NCBI RefSeq assembly: GCF_002705925.1
Contig: NZ_NKRE01000001.1
Coordinates: 5,001,311-5,055,885 of the forward strand
From: Mycobacterium ostraviense
Lineage (GTDB): Bacteria > Actinomycetota > Actinomycetes > Mycobacteriales > Mycobacteriaceae
Length of the DNA: 54,575 nucleotides
Direction: 5' to 3'
In this document: piece by piece, positions 24,287 through 33,349 of the stretch
Position numbering within the stretch: the first letter of the stretch is position 1
How the letters are laid out: each line of letters opens with the position of its first letter
The notes under the pieces: model-generated
What the model was told of the DNA's origin: nothing
The model's input: the letters and a program-made list of their open reading frames with translations, nothing else
The model's database searches: none
Position numbers and translations under genes: made by a program

Positions 24287-26722
24287 TCAGTCGTCCGCTG
24301 GCCGGGTGGCAGCCATGGGCACCGTCCAGGTCCACGCCGTCTCGCCGGTGTCCGGCGTGGTCATGTCCAGTCGTGCACCGCGCGCGGCAAGCTGCTGGGG
24401 GAGTAGGGCCGTCGGGTCGGTGGCCGCCGTGGGACTTGGGACTGTTCTGGATTTTTCGATCACGGTGACCACCAGGTCGGTCTCATAGGTGGCCTGCAAG
24501 ATGATCTCGTCGGCGATTGCATGCCGCAGAATCGCCGTGACCAGCTGCTGCACCGCGTCGTAGAGCGCGCTCGTGATGGCTTTGTCGATGGTGTCCAGCG
24601 GGCCGGTGAAGAGAACCTGAAATCTGGCGTCCAGAGCTTCGGCCACGTCGCCGAGCAGATCCGACATTCGCAGCCGAAAGTTGGTCTCGTCGCCGGATGG
24701 TATGTCGAGCTGGTTGATGGTGTTGCGGACGTCGTCGATGACCGCGTCGAGTTCGCTGACCGACTCGCCGATGCGTTCGGCGACGGCCGGCACTCGGGCC
24801 AGCGGCAAGACTGCGCTGAGTTGCAGGCTGATGAGGAACAACCGCTGAGTCACCGAGCGATGCAGTTCCAGCGCGATGCGTTCGCGCTCGGCCGCCACTC
24901 GTAAGGTCCGTGCGTGCGCTTCGGCGAGTCGCAGATTCACCAGGTTGTCGACCCGCGCTCGCAGCTCGTCCAGCTGGAATGGCTTGGACAGGTAGTCGTT
25001 CGCCCCGGCTTGTAGCAATGCCAGCCTGGATTGGTCGTCGGCGCGGGCGGTGAGGATCAGCACCGGTGTGTTGGCCAACGCCGGGTCGGCGCGAACCTGA
25101 TGCAGCAGTTCGTCGCCGCTGAGCTGCGGCATCATGATGTCGCACACGATCAGGTCCGGACGGTACGTGCGCGCCAGCTCCAGTCCGGACCGCCCGTCGA
25201 ACGCCGCCTTGACCCGGTAGTGCGGCAAAAGTGCTTGGCACACAAAGGCATTGAGGTCGACGTTGTCTTCGATGACCACGATCACAGGTTTGGAGTCGGC
25301 GATGTCCGGTTCACGCTGGGCTGACGTTGTCGAGATCGCGGTGATTTCGGCGATTGCACCGGCGGCATCCCGGCTGGAGCGCTCGGCTCCGCGGGGACTG
25401 GCCGGCTGCACCGGCAGGCCCGCGGGCGCGCGCCGCGGAAGGTCGACGATTACCAGCGCTCCACCTTCGCGGGCGTCGCTGATGGTGACACTGCCCCGGT
25501 GCAATCCCACCAGGTCGCGGACAATGCTCAGTCCTAACCCGGTGCCACCGACCGCCCGCGTGGGACCGCCCTCCACCTGGTGGAACCTGTCGAAGACCGC
25601 CGCCCGCTGCCCGAGTGGTATTCCCGGGCCGCTGTCGGCGACCTCGATGATGACTCGATGGTCGGGATCCGTCGAGACCGAACAACGCACGGTGCCACTC
25701 GGTTGGGTGAATTTAAAAGCATTGGACAACAAGTTCACCAGTATCTGGTGCAAGTGCTCGGGGTCGATTTCCGCCGTAACGGGCTGGTCCGCATCGACGC
25801 TGAATTCGATGTCGCGGTCCACCGCAAGCGATTCGAACAGTGAGGCACCCAGGCGCAGATGCTCGGCGACGTCCACGTGCGCGTAATTGGGTTGGACGGC
25901 ACCGGCTTCCAACCGAGCGGCGTCCAGCAGGTTGTTGACGTGCCGTTGCAGCAACCGGGCATTGCGGACGATCAGCTCGAGATCGGCACGTGACGGCTCC
26001 TGTGGTTCGGTCGATTCCAGCAGCTTGCGGGCGGGCTCCAGGATCAGCATCAGCGGAGTGCGCAGTTCGTGGCTGACGTTGGCGAAGAATTGGCTTTTCA
26101 GGTCGTCGAGTTCCTTGGCCCGCGCGTAGAGATCGGCCAGTTCGGCGTTGGCCTCCTTGAGCTTTCGGCTTGTCTCGGCCACCTCGTAGGCGCGGGCGAA
26201 GACCTCCTGCTCCATCTGTTGGGTGGTGGCTCGCAGCGCGGCCGTCTCCTCCTGTTGCGCCGCGTCGGATGCTTGCAGGCGGACGAACTCGGTGACGTCC
26301 TCCACGCGATGAATGACGTAGCGCAACGCGCCGCCCGAGTCCAGCACCGGTGAGTTGGTGGGGCTCCAGAAGCGTTCCTCGAAGTCCCCGTCTGGGCGCC
26401 GAATGTCGTAACGCTGCACCGGCATCGCGTCGGGAACGCGATCACGCACCACCCGATCCAGCGACACCCGCAGGTTGCGGACTCCTTCGGCGTTGGGGTC
26501 GCCGGGGTTGTCCGGAAAGGTCTCGAAGATGACCTGCCCCAGAATCCGCGTTCGTTCGGTCATCGTCGCCTGCAGGTAAGCGTCGGTGACGGCAACGATC
26601 TTCAAGTCGGGATCCAGCACCAAAAAAAGGCCCGGAGCCGACTCGAACAACAGCCGGAAGTCGACAGCCTCAGTCAACCGCGCACCTACGTTCTTGCATC
26701 GCGTTAACGCTACTATCGCCAC
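24287..26722 (-). CDS. Hybrid sensor histidine kinase with PAS, receiver and a second DosS-like transmitter
   Basis: 811 residues, no membrane helices, so a cytoplasmic sensor. The order is: PAS (about 20-140, LLFESAPGLFLVLDPDLKIV); coiled coil (150-215); HisKA with phospho-acceptor His in FFANVSHELRTPL; HATPase with N box NLLSNAFKFTQ, G1 VADSGPGIP and G2 GGTGLGLSIV; receiver with the acceptor Asp in LIVCDIMMPQLSG and Lys in YLSKPFQ; then a second dimerisation helix of HisKA_3 type with His in RERIALELHRSVTQRLFLISLQL. The last helix resembles that of DosS/DosT. The terminal ATPase-like part lacks clear N and G boxes. The start is uncertain: ATG 26,722 is used, but LTEAVDF (26,674) may be the true start. 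No cognate regulator is adjacent. Confidence 0.86.
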   Translation of the reverse strand: MAIVALTRCKNVGARLTEAVDFRLLFESAPGLFLVLDPDLKIVAVTDAYLQATMTERTRILGQVIFETFPDNPGDPNAEGVRNLRVSLDRVVRDRVPDAMPVQRYDIRRPDGDFEERFWSPTNSPVLDSGGALRYVIHRVEDVTEFVRLQASDAAQQEETAALRATTQQMEQEVFARAYEVAETSRKLKEANAELADLYARAKELDDLKSQFFANVSHELRTPLMLILEPARKLLESTEPQEPSRADLELIVRNARLLQRHVNNLLDAARLEAGAVQPNYAHVDVAEHLRLGASLFESLAVDRDIEFSVDADQPVTAEIDPEHLHQILVNLLSNAFKFTQPSGTVRCSVSTDPDHRVIIEVADSGPGIPLGQRAAVFDRFHQVEGGPTRAVGGTGLGLSIVRDLVGLHRGSVTISDAREGGALVIVDLPRRAPAGLPVQPASPRGAERSSRDAAGAIAEITAISTTSAQREPDIADSKPVIVVIEDNVDLNAFVCQALLPHYRVKAAFDGRSGLELARTYRPDLIVCDIMMPQLSGDELLHQVRADPALANTPVLILTARADDQSRLALLQAGANDYLSKPFQLDELRARVDNLVNLRLAEAHARTLRVAAERERIALELHRSVTQRLFLISLQLSAVLPLARVPAVAERIGESVSELDAVIDDVRNTINQLDIPSGDETNFRLRMSDLLGDVAEALDARFQVLFTGPLDTIDKAITSALYDAVQQLVTAILRHAIADEIILQATYETDLVVTVIEKSRTVPSPTAATDPTALLPQQLAARGARLDMTTPDTGETAWTWTVPMAATRPADD

Positions 26723-26846
26723 CCCTGACTACAAATGCCGCCAATCGGCCAAACCGAAACGTCGATCCAACCCCGGCCGGTCGATCGGCAGCGGCTGACG
26801 ATCCGTCTGCAGCCGTGCCGCAGACCATGCACGTAGGCTCCCCGCC

Positions 26847-27860
26847 ATGCATATCGACGCGATGACGTTTCCCGAGCCGTTGTGCAAGGTCGGTGACGCG
26901 GCCCGGCTAGCCCAGGCGGCCGGATTCTCCGGTCTGGTGTTCACCGAGGCGGGCCGCACCGCCTATCTCAGTGCTGCCGTGGCCTCGCAGGCGGCTCCCG
27001 GCCTCGAGTTGTCCACCGGCGTCGCGGTCGCCTTTCCGCGAAGCCCCTTCGTCACGGCGGCCACCGCGTGGGAGCTTCAGGATGCAACCGGCGGCAAGTT
27101 CCGGCTGGGCCTGGGAACTCAGGTGCGCCGTCACATCGTGCATCGCTACGGGATGGCCTTCGACCGGCCCGGACCGCGGCTGCGCGACTACGTGCTGGCC
27201 GTCAAGGCGTGCTTCTCCGCTTTCCGCACCGGGACGCTCGAACACCACGGCGAGTTCTATGACCTCGACTTCATCACGCCGCAGTGGAGCCCGGGCCCCA
27301 TCGACGCCCCCGATCCCCAAGTCGATATCTCGGCGGTAAATCCGTGGATGCTGCGGATGGCGGGCGAAGTGGCCGACGGCGTACACGTCCATCCGATTGG
27401 CGAGCCTGGCTACATCGCCCGCCACGTTGTGCCCAACCTTGCCCACGGCGCGGCAAGAGCGGGGCGCGCACCGTCGGACATCGCGGTGATCGTGCCCGTG
27501 CTGACGATTGTCGGCGACAGCGACGAAGAGCGTGACAAGGAGCGAGAAGCTGTGCGAGCCAGCATCGCCTTCTACGCCAGCACACCCAACTATGCGTTCA
27601 TCTTGGACGAGGCCGGATTCGAGGGCACGACCGCCCGGATCCGGGAAAGACAGAAGGCCGGTGACTTCGCCGGCATGGCCGGCCAGATCACCGACGAGCA
27701 CATTGCCGTCTTCGCCACGGAGTCGAGTTGGGACGGGTTGGGGGACGCGCTGGTCGACAAGTACGCCGCGATCACCGACCGCCTCGTCTTCTACAACGCC
27801 CGAGGCGATCGGGAGCGCTTCGAGCGGTACGGCGAGGTAGCCCGCCGCCTGCAGGGATGA
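26847..27860 (+). CDS. LLM-class F420-dependent oxidoreductase
   Basis: 337 residues of the luciferase-like TIM-barrel family, mycobacterial subtype that probably uses coenzyme F420. Visible are the N-terminal barrel strand (GFSGLVFTEAGRTAY), FRLGLGTQVRRHIVHRYGM and the domain end VHPIGEPGYIARHVVP. It would transfer hydride to an unknown substrate in the cytoplasm. It starts at ATG 26,847 (MHIDAMTFPEPL). The TetR gene follows 51 bp downstream behind a palindrome; this gene could be a target of that repressor only if the site acts on its 3' side, so it is probably a separate unit. Confidence 0.88.
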   Translation: MHIDAMTFPEPLCKVGDAARLAQAAGFSGLVFTEAGRTAYLSAAVASQAAPGLELSTGVAVAFPRSPFVTAATAWELQDATGGKFRLGLGTQVRRHIVHRYGMAFDRPGPRLRDYVLAVKACFSAFRTGTLEHHGEFYDLDFITPQWSPGPIDAPDPQVDISAVNPWMLRMAGEVADGVHVHPIGEPGYIARHVVPNLAHGAARAGRAPSDIAVIVPVLTIVGDSDEERDKEREAVRASIAFYASTPNYAFILDEAGFEGTTARIRERQKAGDFAGMAGQITDEHIAVFATESSWDGLGDALVDKYAAITDRLVFYNARGDRERFERYGEVARRLQG

Positions 27861-27875
27861 TGGACGTTGAGCGAT

Positions 27876-27898
27876 CTTGACTGACTGAGTCAGTCAAG
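27876..27898. promoter_or_regulatory. 23-bp perfect palindrome, TetR operator
   Basis: CTTGACTGACT at 27,876-27,886, a single central G, then AGTCAGTCAAG at 27,888-27,898 form a perfect dyad. It includes a TTGACT that could be a -35 box and lies 13 bp before the tetR ATG. It is a convincing autoregulatory operator for the TetR gene at 27,912. Confidence 0.85.
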
Positions 27899-27911
27899 TT
27901 ACGCTCGGACC

Positions 27912-28616
27912 ATGGTGCGCGCCCGGCCGGCCGACCGGTTCTCACGGCTGATCTCAGCGGCGGCTGACACATTCGTCGCCAATGGCTACCGGAGCACCCA
28001 GATGCAAGACGTAGCCGATGTTGTGGGAGTGGCGAAAGGGACGGTATACGGCTATGTGGAAGGAAAAGCCGCGCTGCTTGGCGCGGTGCTGCGCTATGCC
28101 GATGGCATCGAGCCGGCGCCCAGCGAAGACGACTTTCCGATCCACACACCGAGTGATGGCGCGCTGGCGGGGCTGGTAGCAAAACGACTAGGCCGGGAAG
28201 TCGCCGAACTGCGGCTGGTGCAGGCGCTGTCTAGCGAGCAGCCGGCCTGCCCCGTCGAGCAAGAAGTTGCCGAGATAATCGGCGACCTCTACCGGCGCCT
28301 TGCTCGCCACCGGATCAGCGTCAAGGTCGTGGATCGATGTGCCCCAGAACTGCCGGAACTCGCCGCGGTCTGGTTTGGCCAGGGCCGCAAAGGACAGGTC
28401 GCCGCGCTGACCGAACTTCTCCGGCGTCGTGCGCTGCACCTGCCCGGGCCGGTGGACGTTGTCGCTCGCACCATCGTGGAGACCTGCGTGCTGTGGGCGG
28501 TACACATGCCGTGGGACCCGGCGCCGGCGGATGTGCACTGGCCCGACGACGACATCATTGCGGGCACGTTGGCTGGGCTTTTGACTCGAGGCTTGCTGGG
28601 GTGTCCCGATGCGTAG
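27912..28616 (+). CDS. TetR-family regulator
   Basis: 234 residues. The helix-turn-helix is seen near residues 25-55 (FVANGYRSTQMQDVADVVGVAKGTVYGYVEGKAALL), followed by the ligand-binding helical domain. The gene starts 13 bp after a perfect 23-bp palindrome. Its stop overlaps the ATG of the methyltransferase gene (ATGCGTAG), so the two are coupled, and the methyltransferase is the probable regulated function. The ligand is unknown. Confidence 0.88.
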   Translation: MVRARPADRFSRLISAAADTFVANGYRSTQMQDVADVVGVAKGTVYGYVEGKAALLGAVLRYADGIEPAPSEDDFPIHTPSDGALAGLVAKRLGREVAELRLVQALSSEQPACPVEQEVAEIIGDLYRRLARHRISVKVVDRCAPELPELAAVWFGQGRKGQVAALTELLRRRALHLPGPVDVVARTIVETCVLWAVHMPWDPAPADVHWPDDDIIAGTLAGLLTRGLLGCPDA

Positions 28617-29424
28617 CGTCCCATTGCTCGCTCCGTTGGCCGCTCATTTGGTACCGACCGCTGTCATCGGATACGGGTTCGTGTTGCCCGCCGCGGGCAT
28701 CGCAGCGTTTGGTGCTGTCGGCGTCGGGTTCGGCATGTCCCTGGTTGGTACTGTTCTCGCCTATTTCGCGGGAGTGCGCATGGCTCTCAACACCACTCAC
28801 TCCGCCGGGTGGATCGCTGGTGTGTTGTCGCGGCAAGCCGCCGCACCCCATGGCGTGCTTGGGCGTCTACTAGGCCGCATCTGGGTCAGTGAGACCAAAG
28901 CGGTCAACGCCGCCGCCATCGACCTGCTCGCGCCGCAAGTTCACGAGCACGTCCTAGAGATTGGGTTCGGACCAGGGCGCACTGTTCAATTGCTTTCGCC
29001 ATGGGCCGCCAAGGTCACCGGTATCGAAATCTCGGGGACCATGCTCACCGCCGCTCGTCGCCGCAACGCCCAGGCGATCCAGGAAGGCCGCGTCGAGCTG
29101 GTGCGGGGAAACGGGATCACGCTACCGCTACCGACCAGCTGCGTTGACGCCGTTGTTGCTGTACACACGGTGTACTTCTGGTCCCAGCCGGACACGACGC
29201 TCGCCGAGATCGCTCGAGTTCTGCGCCCCGGCGGCCGCGTGGTGCTCGCCTTCCGCGACGGCGACTCGGCCGCGCCCCGTCGGTTCGACTTGGGCGTCTA
29301 TCGCCTGTACCGAGCGAACGACCTTGCCCGGATGCTGAGACAGGTCGGCTTTACTGACATCGAAACCCGGCAGCTCACAGGCGAATCCGGCCATGTCAGC
29401 TGCGTGATGGCGAGGTCATACTGA
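28609..29424 (+). CDS. Membrane-anchored class I methyltransferase
   Basis: 271 residues. Two hydrophobic helices occupy about residues 10-60 (LVPTAVIGYGFVLPAAGIAAFGAVGVGFGMSLVGTVLAYFAGVRM). A SAM-binding Rossmann domain follows: motif I HVLEIGFGPGRTVQLL, GIEISGTMLTAAR, DAVVAVHTVYFW and EIARVLRPGGRVVL. It resembles small-molecule or lipid methyltransferases of mycobacteria. It is coupled to the TetR gene upstream by an 8-nt overlap. The substrate is unknown; membrane anchoring suggests a lipophilic one. Confidence 0.85.
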   Translation: MRSVPLLAPLAAHLVPTAVIGYGFVLPAAGIAAFGAVGVGFGMSLVGTVLAYFAGVRMALNTTHSAGWIAGVLSRQAAAPHGVLGRLLGRIWVSETKAVNAAAIDLLAPQVHEHVLEIGFGPGRTVQLLSPWAAKVTGIEISGTMLTAARRRNAQAIQEGRVELVRGNGITLPLPTSCVDAVVAVHTVYFWSQPDTTLAEIARVLRPGGRVVLAFRDGDSAAPRRFDLGVYRLYRANDLARMLRQVGFTDIETRQLTGESGHVSCVMARSY

Positions 29425-29672
29425 TCGGCCGGCCGCCCTAATCAGCGACATGACAAGGTTCAGGCGGCCTGTGATCAGCCAGGTTTCTCACCGAATCGCG
29501 ATGGCCATCGACAACGCCGGTAGTAAACCGGGTGTGTGCGACTGCGCTGGAACTCGGCGCGAACAACGGCATCGCCACCGGCTTCGAGGGGGTGGTGTTG
29601 GTGCACACCCCTAGCCGACTGCCGATTTGCCGCTCGATAAATTCGAGACGTGATCTCGTCGGAAGGAATGTC

Positions 29673-31616
29673 ATGAACGCGCATGTCGAGCAGCTGGAGT
29701 TTCAGGCGGAAGCCCGGCAACTGCTGGATCTGATGGTCCATTCGGTGTACTCCAACAAGGATTCGTTCCTGCGGGAGTTGATCTCGAATGCTTCCGATGC
29801 CCTGGACAAAATGCGGATCGAAGCCCTGCGCAACAAGGACCTGGAGGTTGACACCTCCGATCTGCACATCCAGATCGAGGCGGACAAAGGCGCCAGGACT
29901 CTGACCGTTCGCGACAACGGCATCGGAATGACGCGCGCCGAGGTGGTGGACCTGATCGGCACGCTGGCCAAGTCGGGCACCGCCGAACTGCGTGCACAGT
30001 TGCGCGAGGCCAAGGACGCGCTCGCCTCCGAGGAGCTGATCGGTCAGTTCGGCATCGGCTTCTACTCGTCCTTCATGGTGGCCGACAAAGTCGAATTGCT
30101 CACCCGCAAGGCCGGCGAGAGCGAGGCCACCCGGTGGGAGTCCAGCGGCGACGGCACCTACACCATCGAATCCGTCGACGCATCAACCGCCGGGGTTCCG
30201 CAGGGAACGTCGGTCACGCTGCACCTCAAGCCCGAAGACGCCGAGAACGACCTGTTCGACTACACCTCGGAGTGGAAGATCAGGAGCCTGGTCAAGAAGT
30301 ACTCCGACTTCATCGCCTGGCCCATCCGGATGGAGGTAGAGAAGCGCACCCCACCCGCCGCCGACGAAGAAGGTGGTGAAGAGACCGTCACCGTCGAAAC
30401 CGAGACCCTCAACTCCATGAAGGCCCTATGGGCCAGGCCCAAAGAAGAGGTCTCCGCCGAGGAGTACCAGGAGTTCTACAAACACATCGCACACGCCTGG
30501 GACGACCCGCTGGAAGTCATCGCGATGAAGGCCGAGGGCACCTTCGAGTATCAAGCCCTGCTGTTCATCCCCAAGCACGCCCCGTTCGACCTGTTCAACC
30601 GGGACGCCAGCTTCGGCATCCAGCTCTACGTCAAGCGGGTGTTCATCATGGGCGACTGCGACCAGCTCATGCCCGAATACCTGCGCTTCGTCAAGGGTGT
30701 GGTCGACGCGCAGGACATGTCGCTCAACGTGTCCAGGGAAATCCTGCAGCAGGATCGCCAGATCAAGGCCATCCGTCGCCGCCTGACCAGGAAGGTCCTG
30801 GCCACCATCAAGGACCTGCAGACCGAGCGGCCAGAGGACTATCGCACCTTCTGGACCCAGTTCGGCAAGGTCGTCAAGGAGGGCCTGCTGTCGGACTTCG
30901 ACAACCGGGAAACCCTGCTGCAGATTTCGTCCTTCGCCTCGACCCACAGCGAGGAGGAAGCCACCACGCTGGCCGAGTACGTGTCGCGCATGAAGGAGGG
31001 CCAGGAGCAGATCTTCTATGCGACCGGGGAGTCGCGTCAGCAGATCCTCAAGTCCCCGCATCTCGAGGCGTTCAAAGCCAAGGGCTACGAGGTGCTGCTG
31101 CTCACCGACCCGGTCGACGAAGTGTGGGTCGGGGTGGTCAGCGAGTTCGACGGCAAGCCACTGCAGTCGGTTGCCAAGGGTGAGGTGGACCTGGACTCCG
31201 CCGAGGACCAGAGCGAGGCCGAGCGCGAGGAGCAGCAGAAGGAGTTCGCCGACCTGCTCACCTGGCTGAAGGAGACCTTGAGCGAGCACGTCAAGGAAGT
31301 GCGGTTGTCGACGCGGCTGACCGAGTCGCCGGCCTGCTTGATCACCGACGCCTTTGGGATCACCCCGGCGCTGGCCCGTATCTATCGGGCTTCGGGGCAG
31401 GAAGTTCCGGTCGGCAAGCGGATCTTGGAGCTCAACCCCAACCACCCGCTGGTGACCGGCCTGCGTCAAGCACACCAAGACCGCAGTGACGATCCCTCCT
31501 TACCAGAGACCGCGGAATTACTTTACGGCACAGCACTTTTGGCCGAAGGCGGGACACCAGAGGATCCGGCGCGGTTCGCGGAGCTGCTGGCCAATCGGCT
31601 CACGCGCACGATATAG
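29673..31616 (+). CDS. htpG: Molecular chaperone HtpG (Hsp90)
   Basis: 647 residues, the length of mycobacterial HtpG. The GHKL ATPase motifs are clear: Glu in FLRELISNASDALDK, the GIGMT segment (VRDNGIGMTRAEV) and GQFGIGFYSSFM. The middle domain has the VKRVFIMGDCDQLMPEYLRF region, and the C-terminal dimerisation domain ends NRLTRTI. ATG 29,673 (MNAHVEQLEFQAEARQL) has GGAAGGA 6 nt upstream. It converges with the aldo-keto reductase: the two stop codons abut (TAG at 31,614, CTA at 31,617). The same convergent pair exists in M. tuberculosis as Rv2299c/Rv2298. Bases 29,425-29,672 probably carry its promoter. Confidence 0.97.
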   Translation: MNAHVEQLEFQAEARQLLDLMVHSVYSNKDSFLRELISNASDALDKMRIEALRNKDLEVDTSDLHIQIEADKGARTLTVRDNGIGMTRAEVVDLIGTLAKSGTAELRAQLREAKDALASEELIGQFGIGFYSSFMVADKVELLTRKAGESEATRWESSGDGTYTIESVDASTAGVPQGTSVTLHLKPEDAENDLFDYTSEWKIRSLVKKYSDFIAWPIRMEVEKRTPPAADEEGGEETVTVETETLNSMKALWARPKEEVSAEEYQEFYKHIAHAWDDPLEVIAMKAEGTFEYQALLFIPKHAPFDLFNRDASFGIQLYVKRVFIMGDCDQLMPEYLRFVKGVVDAQDMSLNVSREILQQDRQIKAIRRRLTRKVLATIKDLQTERPEDYRTFWTQFGKVVKEGLLSDFDNRETLLQISSFASTHSEEEATTLAEYVSRMKEGQEQIFYATGESRQQILKSPHLEAFKAKGYEVLLLTDPVDEVWVGVVSEFDGKPLQSVAKGEVDLDSAEDQSEAEREEQQKEFADLLTWLKETLSEHVKEVRLSTRLTESPACLITDAFGITPALARIYRASGQEVPVGKRILELNPNHPLVTGLRQAHQDRSDDPSLPETAELLYGTALLAEGGTPEDPARFAELLANRLTRTI

Positions 31617-32588
31617 CTAGCGACGGCTCAGCTTTTCGCGGACCGTGTCGGTGAGGAACTGCCTCATCGACGTTGGACGAAATGCCCTGGCCGCCTTGGT
31701 GAGTGCTTCACGGGACGCCGCGGGGAGCTCGATATCGGCTGCGGCAACATTGAACTCGAGCTGTTCGACGCTGGATGCCCCAGGGATCGCGACCACACCC
31801 GGCAAGCTGATCAACCAGGCCAGCGCCACCTGGGCCGGCTTGGCGTAGACCTCCGCGGCAACCGCGCGAAGCGTCTGCAGCAGCGGCTCGATCCGGCGCA
31901 GATTCTCCGTGCTGAACAGCGGGTTGACGGCACGAATGCCGCCCGGCCGGTTGTCCACACCGTATTTGCCGCCCAGCAGCCCCTGCGCCAGGGGGCTGTA
32001 GGCGATGACGACGCGGTTCTCCCGCTCGGCGAACGGAACTAGGTCGTCGAGCGCAGCCGGGTGGGCGAGGGAGAAATGCACCTGGTTGCTGACGACCGGG
32101 CGGCCGAGCGCGGCGTCGGCCTTGCGCCATCGGGCCAGCGAGTAGTTGGACACGCCGGCCGCGCCGATCTTGCCGCCGTCGAGCAGCTCGCGCATTCCCG
32201 GCATGATCACCGAATCGGGGACCACCGGATTGGGCTGGTGAACCTGGTAGAGCGGGATGCGGTCGAGCTGCAGCCGCCGGGCGCTGGCCTGCGCGCGCTG
32301 CTTGACCACGGCGGGAAACGGCACGACCGGGAGAATCTTGCTGGCCACAACGACCTTGTCGCGCCGGTCGCCGAGTGCCTCGCCGAGGATCCGTTCGCTT
32401 TTGCCGAAGCCGTAGACCTCGGCGGTGTCGAACAGCGTGACCCCCAGGCCGAGGGCGCGCTGCACGATGTCGCGGGCCGCGCCGGAGGCGTAACGGTCCC
32501 CGTATCCCCATTCACGCGAACCGAACTGCCAGGTGCCCAGCCCGATGCGGCTGACCTTTCCGATTCCTTCGACGTCGAGATATTTCAT
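31617..32588 (-). CDS. Aldo-keto reductase (Rv2298-like)
   Basis: 323 residues of an NADPH-dependent (alpha/beta)8 oxidoreductase. The catalytic tetrad is visible: Asp and Tyr in LFDTAEVYGFG, Lys in VVVASKIL and His in PLYQVHQPN. The nucleotide-binding segment is VVIAYSPLAQGLLGG. It would reduce aldehydes or ketones in the cytoplasm. It matches the gene beside htpG in other mycobacteria in size and convergent orientation. It is followed upstream by a TetR gene 47 bp away on the same strand, so the two may be in one transcript with alkB. Confidence 0.92.
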   Translation of the reverse strand: MKYLDVEGIGKVSRIGLGTWQFGSREWGYGDRYASGAARDIVQRALGLGVTLFDTAEVYGFGKSERILGEALGDRRDKVVVASKILPVVPFPAVVKQRAQASARRLQLDRIPLYQVHQPNPVVPDSVIMPGMRELLDGGKIGAAGVSNYSLARWRKADAALGRPVVSNQVHFSLAHPAALDDLVPFAERENRVVIAYSPLAQGLLGGKYGVDNRPGGIRAVNPLFSTENLRRIEPLLQTLRAVAAEVYAKPAQVALAWLISLPGVVAIPGASSVEQLEFNVAAADIELPAASREALTKAARAFRPTSMRQFLTDTVREKLSRR

Positions 32589-32635
32589 GTTTCACACCGT
32601 ACTGAGCGCATCTCGACGCGGACACCCCGCGGCTG

Positions 32636-33271
32636 CTACGTACCAATCGATTCGACGAACGGCGTGAGCAGGCGCGCCATGCCCCTCGCGGCCTCGTCCG
32701 CGTCGGCCGGGGGCAGCGCGAGAAAGCTCAGTGCGGCCCGGACCACGGCCTGACCCATCACTGCCGCGTCGTATTCGTCGGCGTTGACCCAGCTGTCCTG
32801 GAAGGTCTGCGACAGCTGGCTCGAGGCATGGTTGACCAGGAACTGGCTCTCGACCGTGATCAACCGGAGAATGTCGTTGGGCGCGTCCTCGGTTCGCAAC
32901 ACCTGGACAAGGGGATCGTGGTCGACGCGGTCGAAGAAGTCGCGAAAGACCGTCCGCATGGCACCGTAGCCGTCGCCGTGGTGCTCGTCGATGGCCGTTC
33001 GCATTCCGGTGACGATGGTGTCTGTCAGCCGCAGGGCATAGCTACGCGCCAGGCCGCGTCGTGACTGGAACTCGTTGTAGATGGTGCCCCTGCTGACGCC
33101 GGCCGCCGATGCCACGTCGGCCATCGTGATCGACGACCACTTCCGTTGCAGCAGCAAGCCGTGCAGCGCGTCGAGCACCCCGTTGTGCATCAGGCTCAAC
33201 GCGGTGCTCTGATACGGGTTGCGGTGTCGCGACGGCTCGGTCTCGACCATGGGGCTGAGATTAGTGTGCAT
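32636..33271 (-). CDS. TetR-family regulator, AlkX-like
   Basis: 211 residues with the helix-turn-helix VLDALHGLLLQRKWSSITMADVASAAGVSRGTIYNEFQSRRGLARSYA near residues 30-75. It lies 78 bp downstream of alkB on the same strand, the place of the alkane-responsive TetR repressor (AlkX type) in mycobacterial alk operons, so control of alkB by alkane-derived ligands is likely. ATG 33,271 is used; ATG 33,250 (MVETEPSRH) is an alternative. Confidence 0.86.
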   Translation of the reverse strand: MHTNLSPMVETEPSRHRNPYQSTALSLMHNGVLDALHGLLLQRKWSSITMADVASAAGVSRGTIYNEFQSRRGLARSYALRLTDTIVTGMRTAIDEHHGDGYGAMRTVFRDFFDRVDHDPLVQVLRTEDAPNDILRLITVESQFLVNHASSQLSQTFQDSWVNADEYDAAVMGQAVVRAALSFLALPPADADEAARGMARLLTPFVESIGT

Positions 33272-33349
33272 GGACCGTGCTTGCGGCGTCGTGGCCGCAA
33301 CGGCGGGTTCGGTACCCGCAGGCGGACCCCGGACATGGACCGGCGGCCA

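Noticed and set aside
29425..29672. Open frames in the htpG upstream region
   Set aside because: No recognisable product on either strand; the region fits a promoter and leader better.
30426..31478. Long open frame antisense to htpG
   Set aside because: It lies opposite an unquestioned HtpG and has shadow composition.
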